Below are positions 1 through 8,443 of a stretch of DNA of 64,000 nucleotides, in pieces. The notes beneath the pieces were generated by a model. The model did no database searches and had not been told where the DNA came from. It saw only the letters and a list, made by a program, of their open reading frames with translations. The stretch covers positions 1 to 64,000 of the forward strand of contig JBDSDH010000150.1 in NCBI GenBank assembly GCA_039920665.1, given 5' to 3'. This stretch comes from WLMZ01 sp039920665. GTDB taxonomy: Bacteria; Actinomycetota; Acidimicrobiia; Acidimicrobiales; Ilumatobacteraceae. The translations under genes and the position numbers were made by a program. Positions within the stretch are counted from its first letter, which is position 1, and the number at the start of each line of letters is the position of its first letter.

Positions 1-1418
1 GCGGCGTCGCGAGCGAGTTGTTCGTAGTCCTCGAGCGTGACCGCCCGGTCGCGGGTGCGCAACGTGATCGGGCCGCGCTTCTTGGCATTGTCGAGGGTCT
101 CTGCATCGACCCCTCCTGCCGCCGCGCGGCGGTTGTCCACCCGCTGAACGAACGGGATCGAGCTGCGCAGCACGGTGATCTGACCCTTGGTGACGTTGCC
201 TCGGCGACCCCCGCCGACGAGATATCGACGCACCCGCACCGACACACCACGAGGTGGAACGGCCCCGTACTGGTGCACGACGCCCTCGCGATCGGACACC
301 GCCGGTCCGAACATGATCGTGCCCGACACCATGTCGATACTGAAGTGACGATCGGCCGACGTGGACTCGGCGAAGCTGGTGACCTGTTCCCAGTCGTTCC
401 AGCCGTGCTCGTCGTCGGAGACCTCGAGCTTGGTCAGCCCGCCGGCGACGATGGGTGTGCGCTGGAGATCGAAGCGTTGCGATGGCACGCCCTCTGACAT
501 ACCGACCACTTCGTCGGTGACCGCTTCGGCGTTGACCACTTCCGTGGTGCCGCCGATGGTGAACGCCCGCAGCGAGCGGATGCGGGGCGAGTCGGCATAC
601 GACGGCTGACCCGGAGCCGAGGCAACGATCCGGGCCCGGAGCCACCCGGCGCGCACACCGCTCAGCACCGACGCCTCGTGTTTGCGCGGCACGTGCAGCA
701 CCACGTCGCCGGTGGTGTTGAGCCCGCCGGTGGTGTCACGCTCGACCTCGCAGGGCGACCAGTTGTCGCCGGTGAACGCCTCCCACAGCAGCGGGGGGTT
801 GGTCGGATCGACGCCGATGCCCTCGATGTCGCACGCGAATCTCAGCGTCACCGCACAGCTCGACACAGCGTCGGACAGTCCGATGTACAGCAGGTCGCCG
901 ATCTTGGGCACGTCATCGAACGGGGCGAACTGCGAATCGCTGTTCAGCGGTGCGTCATGGAATCGGATCGCGCCATCGGCGATACTGGAGGCGAGATGTT
1001 GGGCTTCGCACGGCACGATCAACAACTCGTCGGTGGTGGTGAACCCGATCGGATCGCCGTTGTCGGTCGACCCGTCGCGGGAATTGCGCGAGGTTGCGAC
1101 CTCGATACCCGGCGGGATCCGCACTCGCTCGGGTGTCGGGCCGGACAGCCAGAACGTCACGTCCGCTCGCGCTGCAGTTGCGGGGTAGAGGTGCACGCCG
1201 ATCAGTTCGAGGAACTTGATGTAGTGCCGATCCGGCACTCGGTTGAGCCGGTACAGCAGCAGATCGGTCATCCACGCGAACGTCTCGATCAAGGTGACAC
1301 CGGGATCGGACACGTTGTGATCGGTCCACTCCGGGCAGCGCTGTTGGACCAGCCGCTTGGCATCGTCGACGAGTTGCTGGAAGCGGCGGTCGTCGAGGTT
1401 TGGGGCAACGAGCGTCAT
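1..1418 (-). CDS. Baseplate J/gp47-like protein of a contractile injection system, partial (C-terminus beyond left edge)
   Basis: This gene encodes a baseplate wedge component. In the Pvc11/T4 gp6 family such proteins form the ring that holds the sheath and tube on the spike hub. The ATG at 1418 overlaps the TGA of the upstream gp25-like gene (ATGA), so the two are translationally coupled. About 472 codons are visible without a stop. Near the start I read a stretch rich in Trp/Asp followed by 'FAWMTDLLLYRLNRVPDRHY', which is typical of the N-terminus of putative baseplate assembly proteins. Close to the left edge I read 'RAVTLEDYEQLA', the hallmark of the J-like domain. The middle holds beta-rich sequence ending in 'SPRIRSLRAFT'. 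The gene is last in the visible part of the structural operon. A PAAR tip, tape measure, fibre or second wedge gene would have to lie beyond the edge. Confidence 0.85.
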   Translation of the reverse strand, partial: MTLVAPNLDDRRFQQLVDDAKRLVQQRCPEWTDHNVSDPGVTLIETFAWMTDLLLYRLNRVPDRHYIKFLELIGVHLYPATAARADVTFWLSGPTPERVRIPPGIEVATSRNSRDGSTDNGDPIGFTTTDELLIVPCEAQHLASSIADGAIRFHDAPLNSDSQFAPFDDVPKIGDLLYIGLSDAVSSCAVTLRFACDIEGIGVDPTNPPLLWEAFTGDNWSPCEVERDTTGGLNTTGDVVLHVPRKHEASVLSGVRAGWLRARIVASAPGQPSYADSPRIRSLRAFTIGGTTEVVNAEAVTDEVVGMSEGVPSQRFDLQRTPIVAGGLTKLEVSDDEHGWNDWEQVTSFAESTSADRHFSIDMVSGTIMFGPAVSDREGVVHQYGAVPPRGVSVRVRRYLVGGGRRGNVTKGQITVLRSSIPFVQRVDNRRAAAGGVDAETLDNAKKRGPITLRTRDRAVTLEDYEQLARDA

Positions 1419-1849
1419 GCGAGCTCCTGTCGTATTGCTGAAGGTTCATCAGCACGGTCAAAAGGAATCGAGTAGAACGGGAACACGAGGTTGCGAGGGT
1501 CGTTCGTGCTGCGGACCTTGTAGCGCACGTCGATGTAGACGAGCGCTGGATCGGTCTCGTCGTAGCCGACCTCGACATTGAGCACGTCGATCCGCGGCTC
1601 CCACCGGAGCAGACTGGCCTTCACATCGGCGGCGATCATCCCCGCAGTCGTCGCGTCGGAAGCGGCGAAGATGTAGTGGTGGATCCGGCATCCGAACTCG
1701 GGTCGCATCGGCCGCTCACCGGGCGCCGTGCCGAGGATCAGCCGGATCGACTCGTCGATCTCCCGATCGCTGGCGACGAGCGCGATTCCGCCGGTCGAGT
1801 TGACCCGAACCGGAAACGCCCAGCCCTTGCCGACGAATGAGTCACTCAT
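1415..1849 (-). CDS. gp25/GPW-like baseplate wedge protein (Pvc9-like)
   Basis: This is a small baseplate wedge protein of 144 residues, the usual size for the gp25/lysozyme-like family. The family starts sheath assembly at the baseplate. The N-terminus 'GKGWAFPVRV' followed by a Gly-Gly-Ile-Ala turn, then 'REIDESIRLILGTAPGERP' and 'MRPEFGCRIHHYIF', matches the family pattern. I chose the ATG at 1849 because GGAGG lies about 8 bases upstream; a GTG one codon earlier (1852) is also open. It follows a micro-ORF with a one-base TGATG-type junction and overlaps the baseplate J gene by ATGA, so the three are probably translated as a coupled unit. Confidence 0.88.
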   Translation of the reverse strand: MSDSFVGKGWAFPVRVNSTGGIALVASDREIDESIRLILGTAPGERPMRPEFGCRIHHYIFAASDATTAGMIAADVKASLLRWEPRIDVLNVEVGYDETDPALVYIDVRYKVRSTNDPRNLVFPFYSIPFDRADEPSAIRQELA

Positions 1850-1938
1850 CACGATCCTCCATCTCTGGCCTGTGCCAACCAGCGGTCCACCTCGACGTTC
1901 ATCTGGCCGTTCTGCTCGATGTTCATGAGGCCGTCCAT
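1849..1938 (-). CDS. 29-residue micro-ORF coupled between spike and gp25 genes
   Basis: This is a very short frame, reading MDGLMNIEQNGQMNVEV and then a Trp-containing tail. Its ATG overlaps the stop of the spike gene by one base (TGATG), and its own TGA overlaps the gp25 ATG in the same way. The double coupling with no wasted base suggests it is translated rather than spacer. Injection-system operons often carry tiny genes of this kind (for example DUF5908-type) near the spike. I do not recognise this sequence, so no function is assigned. It could instead be a decayed remnant that only keeps the ribosome moving. Confidence 0.4.
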   Translation of the reverse strand: MDGLMNIEQNGQMNVEVDRWLAQARDGGS

Positions 1939-3662
1939 CAGTTCAACTTCACCATCCCGCCCTTGATCTCTGTTTGGGCCCCACCGTCGATCTTGGCGCC
2001 CGACGATGCTGTGAGTTCGAGCGCCGACTTGGCGTTGATCTTCACGTTCTTGGCGTCGATCTTGAAATCGCCGTTCGCGGACACCTCGAAGTTCTCGCTG
2101 ATCGACATGATCACGTTCTTGGCGTCGATGAACAGTTCGCCGTTGTCCTTGAGGTTCATCACGACACCGCTCTTGGTGACGAGGTTGATCATGTCGTCAT
2201 CGGGGCTGCCCGGGTCCTCGAGGATCACGATCTTGTGTCCGTTGCGTGATGTCCAGGAGCGGCGGACGACCGAACCATCGCTCGATGCCGTGTAATCGGA
2301 CCCGCCGGGTTTGTCCACGCCGTTGAACAGACTGCCGATCACGACCGGGTGGTTGATGTCGCCGTGTTCGAAAGCGATCAGCACCTCGTCGTTGATCTCA
2401 GGGCAGTTGAAGAAGCCGCGCTCGTCCCCAGCACCCGGATAGCAGACTCGCATCCAGAACGACTCGAAGTCATCGGCCAGCTATGGCATTTTGATCTTGA
2501 CCCGCCCGATCTTGAGCGGGTCGGCGGTGTCGGTGACGATGCCGGTCACGACCCCGTCGATCGTGGCGCTGGTGCTTGCCGAACCGCCGCTGGACATGCC
2601 CGAGATCAGCCCCGACAGCGAACGATCCTGACTGCCGGACACCGTGAAGTGGGTCGAGTAGCCCGAGTAGTCGAACACATGTCGGCTGTGCGACACGACC
2701 CACGATCCGTCGAACGCCTTGCCGGTGCCACTGATCTGGATCGACGAATCAGCGGTGACCCGCGGATCGCCGACCACGGTGCCGGTCGCATACAACTGGC
2801 CGCTCGACATGTCGATCATCAGGCCTTCGGCTGCGGACCGGGCAGCGGCATCCGTACCGATCGCGAGGTCGGTCGACACGTATGTCGATGACCCGAATGT
2901 GCTGTCGATCGTGTCGGCCGAGATCGACGACGAGTCGAGGCCCGCGCTTGCGATGACGGTGTTCTTCTTCTCGCTGATCGATTGCTTGGCCTCGAAGTCC
3001 CAGCCACGAACCTCGACTTCTTGGACCTGTTCGTTGGCCGTCATCCGGGCCCGGAACTCGAGCAGCTCCTTACCGAAGCGCATGTCGAGCGGCGCCCCGG
3101 GAGCGGGGTCCGCTTCGGTGCGAAAGTGGAACTTCCCCTCGCGCACGAACACTCGGCCGCCGGCGATCCGGGCCCGCCGCTGGAGGAAGTTCCAGTCGGT
3201 GTCGTTGACCTGGCTGACGTGTTCGAGCGTGTCCGAGGTGGAGTCGACCGTGCCGATCGAGAGGCCTGCAGCCGATGCGACCCGCTTGGCGAGATCCGAA
3301 TCGGTGATGTCGTTGAACGTCGCGGTCTTGCGGCCTCGATGCAGGCGGTGCGATTGGTCGTATCCGGTGATTGCCAAGAAGCTGCCCGTGGCATCGAGGA
3401 TCGCCTCGATCGCGGTGACTTCACCGTTGATCAACAGCGTCGATCCGTCCTCGCCCATCGTGCCGGTCTTGATCTCGACCTCGGCGCCGATGCTGAACGG
3501 CATCTTCTCGGCGAGGGTTCGATCCGGGTCGGCGAACCGCAGTTCGAACATGTCGGGCAGATACAGATCGTCGTCGATGATCGCATCGATCAAAGCCGTT
3601 GCGATCTCGGGCGCGAGTGGTGAACCATCGACCGAGACACGCGGAATTTGGCTCGGAATCAT
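1938..3662 (-). pseudogene. VgrG/Pvc8-type spike-hub protein, interrupted by an in-frame TAG
   Basis: The central spike hub combines a gp27-like late-control-D part with a gp5-like OB fold and beta-helix. Read as one frame it would be about 574 residues, near the usual size of Afp8/Pvc8. Residues 1-393 cover the hub and end '...KIGRVKIKMP'. A TAG at 2483-2481 follows, and the same frame continues 'LADDFESFWMRVCYPGAG', then 'PEINDEVLIAFEHGDINHP' and a repetitive 'KIDAKNVKINAKSA' beta-helix. Family members carry Pro-Trp at exactly this point, so one TGG to TAG change explains the stop. It falls inside the OB fold, which argues against a natural two-subunit split. A restart could use CTG at 2480 or ATG at 2453, but I see no good ribosome binding site for either. 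The upstream neighbour is the LysM gene, six bases away. Confidence 0.8.
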
Positions 3663-3668
3663 CGAGCG

Positions 3669-4457
3669 TCAGCCCATCCCGCGGGCGTCTGTGCGCGACG
3701 GCATCAGCAACCGGGTGCCGGGTCGTAGTGCGAGCGGATCGTCGATGCCGTTGGCCTCGGCGAGAGCCCGCCAGTAGGCCGACTTGCCGTATTCGCGATA
3801 CGACAGCAGATGCAAGCTGTCGCCCTCGATCACCGTGCGACTGCGGCGGCCGGTCGGCCCACCCGAGGTCGGATTCTGGCGGGCTGGCGTGTCGATGTGC
3901 TCGGTCATCGAGATCGTGACCTCGGCCCGCGCCGGCGAGCCGTCCTGGCGGAACAAGGTGAAGATCGCGTCGGCCTTGGTGATGTAGCCGGTGAACACGA
4001 AGCTGCCCCAATGGAAGCCCATCTTCGGCGGCAGCGGCACCTCGGTTTGGGGCGCGTCGGTCGGCGGGTCCATCAGCTTCTGTAGGTCCGTGACCATTGT
4101 GCCGACATCGCGGCCTGCGCCCGGCGCAGCGTCCCACTCGTCGAGCAGCACAGCGAACGACAGTGTTCGGTTGGTCGATCCCACATACTGCGGCGGTGGC
4201 GGCGTGGTGTGTTCGGCAGCTTGCGATGTCGGCCGCGGCTGCTCCTTGAAGCTGGCGGTCTTGTTCAGCGTGAGCTTGTCCGGGTTGAACTTGAAGTGCA
4301 GATCGCGGCCGCTCCACGGTGCGCTCGCCATTCCGCTGACGCCAGCGATGTCGCCGGCGGTCGAGGCGCCCAGGTCCATCAGGTCACCGAGCAGACCGCC
4401 GCCGGCCGACGGCGCTTCTTTGAGGACAGCCTTCTCGAGTTTGAACGGGATCGACAT
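3669..4457 (-). CDS. LysM-containing tail protein (Pvc7/Afp7-like)
   Basis: A 262-residue protein placed between the second tube gene and the spike gene, as in PVC/Afp clusters. The first part (about 40-190) is beta-rich and contains 'LHFKFNPDKLTLNK' and 'LSFAVLLDEWD', typical of the family that joins the tube end to the spike hub. The C-terminal 55 residues form a LysM module: 'IEGDSLHLLSYREYG', 'WRALAEANGIDDP' and 'LRPGTRLLMPS'. In T4 gp53 and Afp7 this module acts as a structural clamp in the baseplate rather than as a cell-wall binder. A GGAG motif lies just upstream of the ATG at 4457. Nothing odd is seen in the frame. Confidence 0.85.
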   Translation of the reverse strand: MSIPFKLEKAVLKEAPSAGGGLLGDLMDLGASTAGDIAGVSGMASAPWSGRDLHFKFNPDKLTLNKTASFKEQPRPTSQAAEHTTPPPPQYVGSTNRTLSFAVLLDEWDAAPGAGRDVGTMVTDLQKLMDPPTDAPQTEVPLPPKMGFHWGSFVFTGYITKADAIFTLFRQDGSPARAEVTISMTEHIDTPARQNPTSGGPTGRRSRTVIEGDSLHLLSYREYGKSAYWRALAEANGIDDPLALRPGTRLLMPSRTDARGMG

Positions 4458-4466
4458 GATGGTCTC

Positions 4467-4907
4467 CTAGATCCCTGGCACGGCCATGCGCGCATCGAGG
4501 AAGCCCTCGTGCGACAGGACGAGTGTTTCGGTCATCACGCCGTTGCCTGCCGCATCAGCCGAACCGGCGGACCAACTGACGGGGACGACGCCGCTGAGGG
4601 TCCAGTCCATGACCTCGTTGCCTGCCACGTCCATCACCGTGATCTGGGCGTTGGCGCGCCGGACCGCAACCCGGAACGACGCGAACCATGCACTGACCGA
4701 CTTCGACTGGGCGTCGATCGGGCGGGTCAGGGTGATGCTCTCGTATTTGATCCGACCTGGCAACTGATGCACGTAGCCGTTCTGTCCACCCTCCTCGTAG
4801 GCCTTCATGTCGTACGACGCCTTGAGTCCCTCGCACTTGCTGAAGTTGCCGAGCGGCAGGGAGTCGATGATCACTTTGAATCGGTTCTGTTGTCCGGGGT
4901 CAGCCAT
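4467..4907 (-). CDS. gp19-family tail tube protein, second copy (Pvc5/tube-initiator-like)
   Basis: This inner-tube protein is 146 residues long, the normal size for the T4 gp19-like family. Motifs are 'FKVIIDSLPLGNFSKCEGL' at the N-terminus, 'YVHQLPGRIKYESITLTRP' in the middle and 'ETLVLSHEGFLDA' at the end. It differs clearly from the other tube protein at 7904-8347. In PVC-type systems such a divergent copy sits next to the LysM gene and probably forms the ring that links the main tube to the spike. It starts at ATG 4907 with AGGA about 8 bases upstream and lies 9 bases from the LysM gene. Confidence 0.87.
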   Translation of the reverse strand: MADPGQQNRFKVIIDSLPLGNFSKCEGLKASYDMKAYEEGGQNGYVHQLPGRIKYESITLTRPIDAQSKSVSAWFASFRVAVRRANAQITVMDVAGNEVMDWTLSGVVPVSWSAGSADAAGNGVMTETLVLSHEGFLDARMAVPGI

Positions 4908-4970
4908 GGTTGGGTCCTGTGATCGTTCGTTCGTTCGTTTGGTCAGGGTCGGGCGAGGTCAGCGCTGAGG

Positions 4971-7343
4971 TCAGCGGCGGTCGTAGAGCGAGCCGGATCG
5001 CTCGCGTTGGAGGAGCAAGTCGCGGCGTAAGCGAGATTGGATGCCGTCGTAGAGACGGGTCGCCAATTCGTCGAGTTTCTCCGGGCTCAACGGGTCGTCG
5101 GCCGGTGCAGATGGCGCAGCGGTGGGGGTGGCAACCGCCGCGTTCGAATGCTCTGGCTCGCGTTGGGCGCCAACAGCACTCGCAGCCATCGACGCAGATG
5201 GCGAGGTGCCGCCGAATGCAACGCTGCCGTTTGCGACGCGCGTCGCGATGCCACTCGACATCGCCGAATCCTCGATCTGAGCAACCATCGATCGTTGCTG
5301 TTCGGGGGTCAACGACGAGCCCGGCTGGGTCGGCGCAGCGGGATCTGCAGGTCGGGTCGTCGAGTAGAACATCGGCACCGTTGGCCGACGGGGTGCGGGA
5401 GGTGTGACCGACACCCGCTGAGTACCCGACACTCGGCGGGCAACGGAGCGGGCTTCAGCTTCCATCTGCTCGCCGACCGACGATGACTCGTCGGGTTTGA
5501 CAGCCCCGAGCCGACGCTGCTGGACGACGTGGGTGAGTTCGTGGGCGAGGGTCTCGCGGGCTTCGCCGTGCGAGGTCGGGCCGAGCTTGTCGGGCAGGTG
5601 TACTTCTGATTCGACCGTGAACGCTCGCGCCTTCAGGTCCGATGCGGCCTGCGACGACGAGGGTCCGCGATGCACCGGGACCTCGGACAGATCCGCTCCG
5701 AGCATCGGCTCGAGTTGGGCCCGCAGATCAGCAGGTACGGCCTCGGTCTGCTGCTGGCGCTTGCTGCGGCGGCCGGTCGGACGTGACGATCCCGTCGCCT
5801 GGTTGCCGGACCGGGAATCCGGCGGCGCAGTTGATGGCGTGGAGGCGGTCGCTCCGGCCGATGGATCGGCCGACGCTTCCGCCGGCAGTGCCGCATGACT
5901 CGACGGTCCGACAGCCGGCCCCACATCGCGGCCGTGCTGACGATGGAGCCCGACGACGGGTTTGGATGCTGGTTCGCGCTGGACGACAGACACCACCATC
6001 GGGTCACCGGTCGGACCGGCAGGGTGACTGTCGACGCGGGGCTGTTGGTTCGACAGTCGCGGTCGCTCGCCGACGAGCGGTGCCGCCCGACGGATGGTCG
6101 GATTGGGCATCTCTCGGCGCGATGTCGGCGCGTTCGCGCCAGTGGAAGCAGCCGACGGTGACGCGCCCGACAGCGACCAGCCGAGCTTGCCAGCGGTTGC
6201 GTCGATTGCGTCGTTCGTCCCGATCGTCCGCGACGATGTGGACACCACCGCCCTGGCGATCCGCTGCGGGAGCGCACCTCTGGTTGCCACGACCCGTTGG
6301 GGGGTGATCGGTGGCGACACCTCGACCGACGATTCGACCCGAGTCGTCGCGCGGTTGGGAAGTTCGCTCGTGGTCGAAACCGCGGCGACCATCGTCGACG
6401 GCCGATGGGCGAGTGGCTCACCCAGTCGTCGACGGTGCACCGTGCGTCCGCCGGCGAGCGGTCGCGGCGTCGATGATCCGTCGCCGGGTTGAGCGGACGC
6501 CGCTTCGGCTGACGCAGTCGCAGTCGATCGAGTCGCGCTCTCGGCCTCGGTCGAAGGTTCCGTCAAGCGAGCAGGAACGAGGTGGCTGACCGGCGGCGGT
6601 GCCGGGGCGGTGACCGCCTTCGGCGCGGCGGTGACCTTGCCCGCAAGCCGGCGAGTGGGAGCAGGGGGCGGAAGGGCGAGATCGGTCGGTGCCGACGCTG
6701 GAGCGGACGCTCGACTGGTCGCCGGCGCAACAGGAGCCCGACGCGGCGATGACTCCGCAACGGGTGCTGGAGATGATGTCGACGATGTCGATGATGTCGA
6801 TGATGTCGAGGGTGTGCCCGGCGAAATGTTTCGAGGAGTGGATTCGGCGGGCCGGTCGTCGATCGTGTCGTTCCACCGCAGGGCTTGCACGGGGTGTGAC
6901 TCGCCGCTTCGTGTCGTCGAGCGAGCGTGGTCGAGCGTCGGCGCATCGGTGCGGATTGGCGTCGTCTGATGACCGGTCTGATAGCCGGTCTGACGGCCGG
7001 TTGGCACGATGGCATTGCCGATGGTGCCGATCGGCGCATCGTTGCGATGCTCGTGCCCGAGTGGGGCCAGCGTCATGCCGGTGTCGTTGGTGGCGGCGAG
7101 TCCGGTCGCAATCCTGCTCAGCGGTGCGACGAGTGGTGCGGGTCCGCTCGTGCGAGTCAGGGGTGCGAGCTGCTTCCACGCATCGTTCGGCTGCGCCGGT
7201 CGAGCCGACACGACAACGGTCGTTGCTGCCGCCGTTGTCGCCGCCGTCGCTGGTGCACGCGACGCTGGTGCACGCGACGCCGGGCTCGACGACGTATGGG
7301 GTGGGTCGGAGTGATCACGACGACCGAAGGGCCACAGTCGCAT
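4971..7343 (-). CDS. eCIS-associated DUF4157 protein with HExxH metallopeptidase-like domain
   Basis: A 790-residue protein. The first 500 residues or so are low-complexity Ala/Pro/Ser/Thr-rich sequence, including a short Ser-Thr repeat near residue 190. The recognisable part is the DUF4157 domain at about 530-610: 'LRAQLEPMLGADLSEVPVH', then 'LKARAFTVESEVHLPDKLG', then the zinc motif 'LAHELTHVVQQ' near residue 597. DUF4157 proteins occur in most actinobacterial and cyanobacterial eCIS loci and are thought to be cargo processing factors or cargo themselves. Which applies here is not shown. The start ATG at 7343 has GGGGAG directly upstream and follows the DUF6760-like stop by one base. The final 150 residues are a separate helical tail of unknown function. 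Confidence 0.82.
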   Translation of the reverse strand: MRLWPFGRRDHSDPPHTSSSPASRAPASRAPATAATTAAATTVVVSARPAQPNDAWKQLAPLTRTSGPAPLVAPLSRIATGLAATNDTGMTLAPLGHEHRNDAPIGTIGNAIVPTGRQTGYQTGHQTTPIRTDAPTLDHARSTTRSGESHPVQALRWNDTIDDRPAESTPRNISPGTPSTSSTSSTSSTSSPAPVAESSPRRAPVAPATSRASAPASAPTDLALPPPAPTRRLAGKVTAAPKAVTAPAPPPVSHLVPARLTEPSTEAESATRSTATASAEAASAQPGDGSSTPRPLAGGRTVHRRRLGEPLAHRPSTMVAAVSTTSELPNRATTRVESSVEVSPPITPQRVVATRGALPQRIARAVVSTSSRTIGTNDAIDATAGKLGWSLSGASPSAASTGANAPTSRREMPNPTIRRAAPLVGERPRLSNQQPRVDSHPAGPTGDPMVVSVVQREPASKPVVGLHRQHGRDVGPAVGPSSHAALPAEASADPSAGATASTPSTAPPDSRSGNQATGSSRPTGRRSKRQQQTEAVPADLRAQLEPMLGADLSEVPVHRGPSSSQAASDLKARAFTVESEVHLPDKLGPTSHGEARETLAHELTHVVQQRRLGAVKPDESSSVGEQMEAEARSVARRVSGTQRVSVTPPAPRRPTVPMFYSTTRPADPAAPTQPGSSLTPEQQRSMVAQIEDSAMSSGIATRVANGSVAFGGTSPSASMAASAVGAQREPEHSNAAVATPTAAPSAPADDPLSPEKLDELATRLYDGIQSRLRRDLLLQRERSGSLYDRR

Positions 7344-7344
7344 C

Positions 7345-7503
7345 TCAACTCCCCTCGGTCATGCGCCGGTTGATCGACGCGATCTGTTCGATGAACTGGA
7401 GCCGCACCGGATGCTCGAGTTCGAGCACTCGGTCGAGATCCCAGTGGAAGTAGTAACTCACGTACGCGACCTCCTCGAACAGACGCTCGGCCGCGTACGT
7501 CAG
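7345..7503 (-). CDS. DUF6760-like small eCIS protein (non-ATG start)
   Basis: A 52-residue frame reading TYAAERLFEEVAYVSYYFHW and then 'LDRVLELEHPVRLQFIEQI', ending 'SINRRM'. I recognise this pattern as the small protein found in many eCIS operons between the tail-assembly gene and the DUF4157 or baseplate genes (DUF6760). There is no ATG. The best start is CTG at 7503, which overlaps the upstream TGA as CTGA and has GGGGG about 4 bases upstream. An internal GTG after GAGGAGG would give a protein missing the conserved first 12 residues. A short protein of this size with two Tyr/Phe/His/Trp-rich helices is probably a baseplate or chaperone subunit; its exact role is unknown. Confidence 0.7.
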   Translation of the reverse strand: MTYAAERLFEEVAYVSYYFHWDLDRVLELEHPVRLQFIEQIASINRRMTEGS

Positions 7504-7901
7504 AATTCCCCCGGGCGATCACCCGCGACGTCGACCTCGAAATCGGTCCCGCACGACGGGCAGGTCACGGCGGCGTGGGTGTGGCCCTCGGAGTTGATCC
7601 GCCGGTAGAGATCCTGGAGGAACGCCAGGTCGGTCGCGAACAATCGCTCGATCACGCCCGGATGCACTGACTCGACCTCACCGATCCGCAGCACCACCCG
7701 GGCCAACAGCAACACGGTGAGGTAGGCCTCGTTGTCGCGCACCCGTGGGTCGCGCAGCGGCAGGATTTCGTCCTTCGCTGTCGCGAGGCGCATGACACCT
7801 TCGCGATGCACGGTGCCGCCGTCGTCGACGTACCCGCGGGGGAGCACGAAGTGGTACTCCGTCTGGAGTCGGTCCTCGACGTTGGTGGATGAGTTCGACA
7901 T
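7500..7901 (-). CDS. Small eCIS tail-assembly-type protein with C-terminal CxxC
   Basis: A 133-residue protein immediately downstream of the main tube gene. Its ATG at 7901 lies two bases from the tube stop. The core 'LPRGYVDDGGTVHREGVMRL' followed by 'KDEILPLRDPRVRDNEAYLT' and 'RLFATDLAFLQDLYRRIN' is a pattern I associate with a conserved tail-assembly protein of eCIS loci, possibly T4 gp26/PF12322-like. I am not certain of the family name. Near the end 'TCPSCGTDFEVDV' looks like half a zinc ribbon. It probably acts in assembly rather than as a bulk structural subunit. An upstream in-frame start at 7940 would extend into the tube gene and is unlikely. Confidence 0.65.
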   Translation of the reverse strand: MSNSSTNVEDRLQTEYHFVLPRGYVDDGGTVHREGVMRLATAKDEILPLRDPRVRDNEAYLTVLLLARVVLRIGEVESVHPGVIERLFATDLAFLQDLYRRINSEGHTHAAVTCPSCGTDFEVDVAGDRPGEF

Positions 7902-7903
7902 GA

Positions 7904-8347
7904 TCAGCCGAGCGTGATGCCCTCGTGGACGATCACGCACTCCTCCATCAGCACGTCGTTGCTGCCAGCTTGCAACGCTCCGATCGACACCTTGCTCGGC
8001 CAGCAGTTGGTCAGGTTGTAGCGGGCGATCTCGCCGCCGGCGTAGTCGAACAACACGATCGAGGCGTTCTTACGGGCTTCGTCGATCTTGCCGTCCTGGA
8101 CCTTCTTGTGCCATTCCCACAGCTTCTTGGAGTCGGTCTTGCCACGCTTGAGCGTGATGTCGCCGTACTTCTTCTGGCCGGGCAACTTCTTGACGATCTC
8201 CTTGCCGGCGATGGTGTTCTCGCGGTGCTCGATCACCTGCACCTCCGACGAAAGTCCGGAGACCTCCTTGAACTGAGCGATTTCCTGGTGATCGTCGATC
8301 TCGATCTTGAACGTGTAGCCGGCAATGCCGTCTTCGCCGATGGCCAT
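7904..8347 (-). CDS. Main tail tube protein (gp19 family, Pvc1/Afp1-like)
   Basis: The major inner-tube protein is 147 residues long, a normal family length. It reads 'YTFKIEIDDHQEIAQFKEVS', then 'EVQVIEHRENTIAGKEIVKK', 'LPGQKKYGDITLKRG', and ends 'LMEECVIVHEGITLG'. This is the classic signature of the phage tail protein family of PVC/Afp/MAC-type systems. Hexamers of such proteins stack inside the sheath to form the injected needle. It follows the sheath gene by 96 bases, the usual sheath-tube pairing. Its composition (Lys-rich) differs from that of the Arg-rich neighbours, which probably reflects structural constraint rather than transfer. Confidence 0.93.
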   Translation of the reverse strand: MAIGEDGIAGYTFKIEIDDHQEIAQFKEVSGLSSEVQVIEHRENTIAGKEIVKKLPGQKKYGDITLKRGKTDSKKLWEWHKKVQDGKIDEARKNASIVLFDYAGGEIARYNLTNCWPSKVSIGALQAGSNDVLMEECVIVHEGITLG

Positions 8348-8443
8348 GATGTCCTCACTTGTCTTTCTTGCTCGATTGGTTGGTGCTCAATGAATTGGTT
8401 CGGTGGGTTGTGATGGGTGGTGGATCGTCGGAACAGCCGCGAC

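Noticed and set aside
2481..2483. Amber codon reassigned to an amino acid
   Set aside because: Several clearly complete genes in the window end at TAG with normal family lengths, so TAG is a normal stop.
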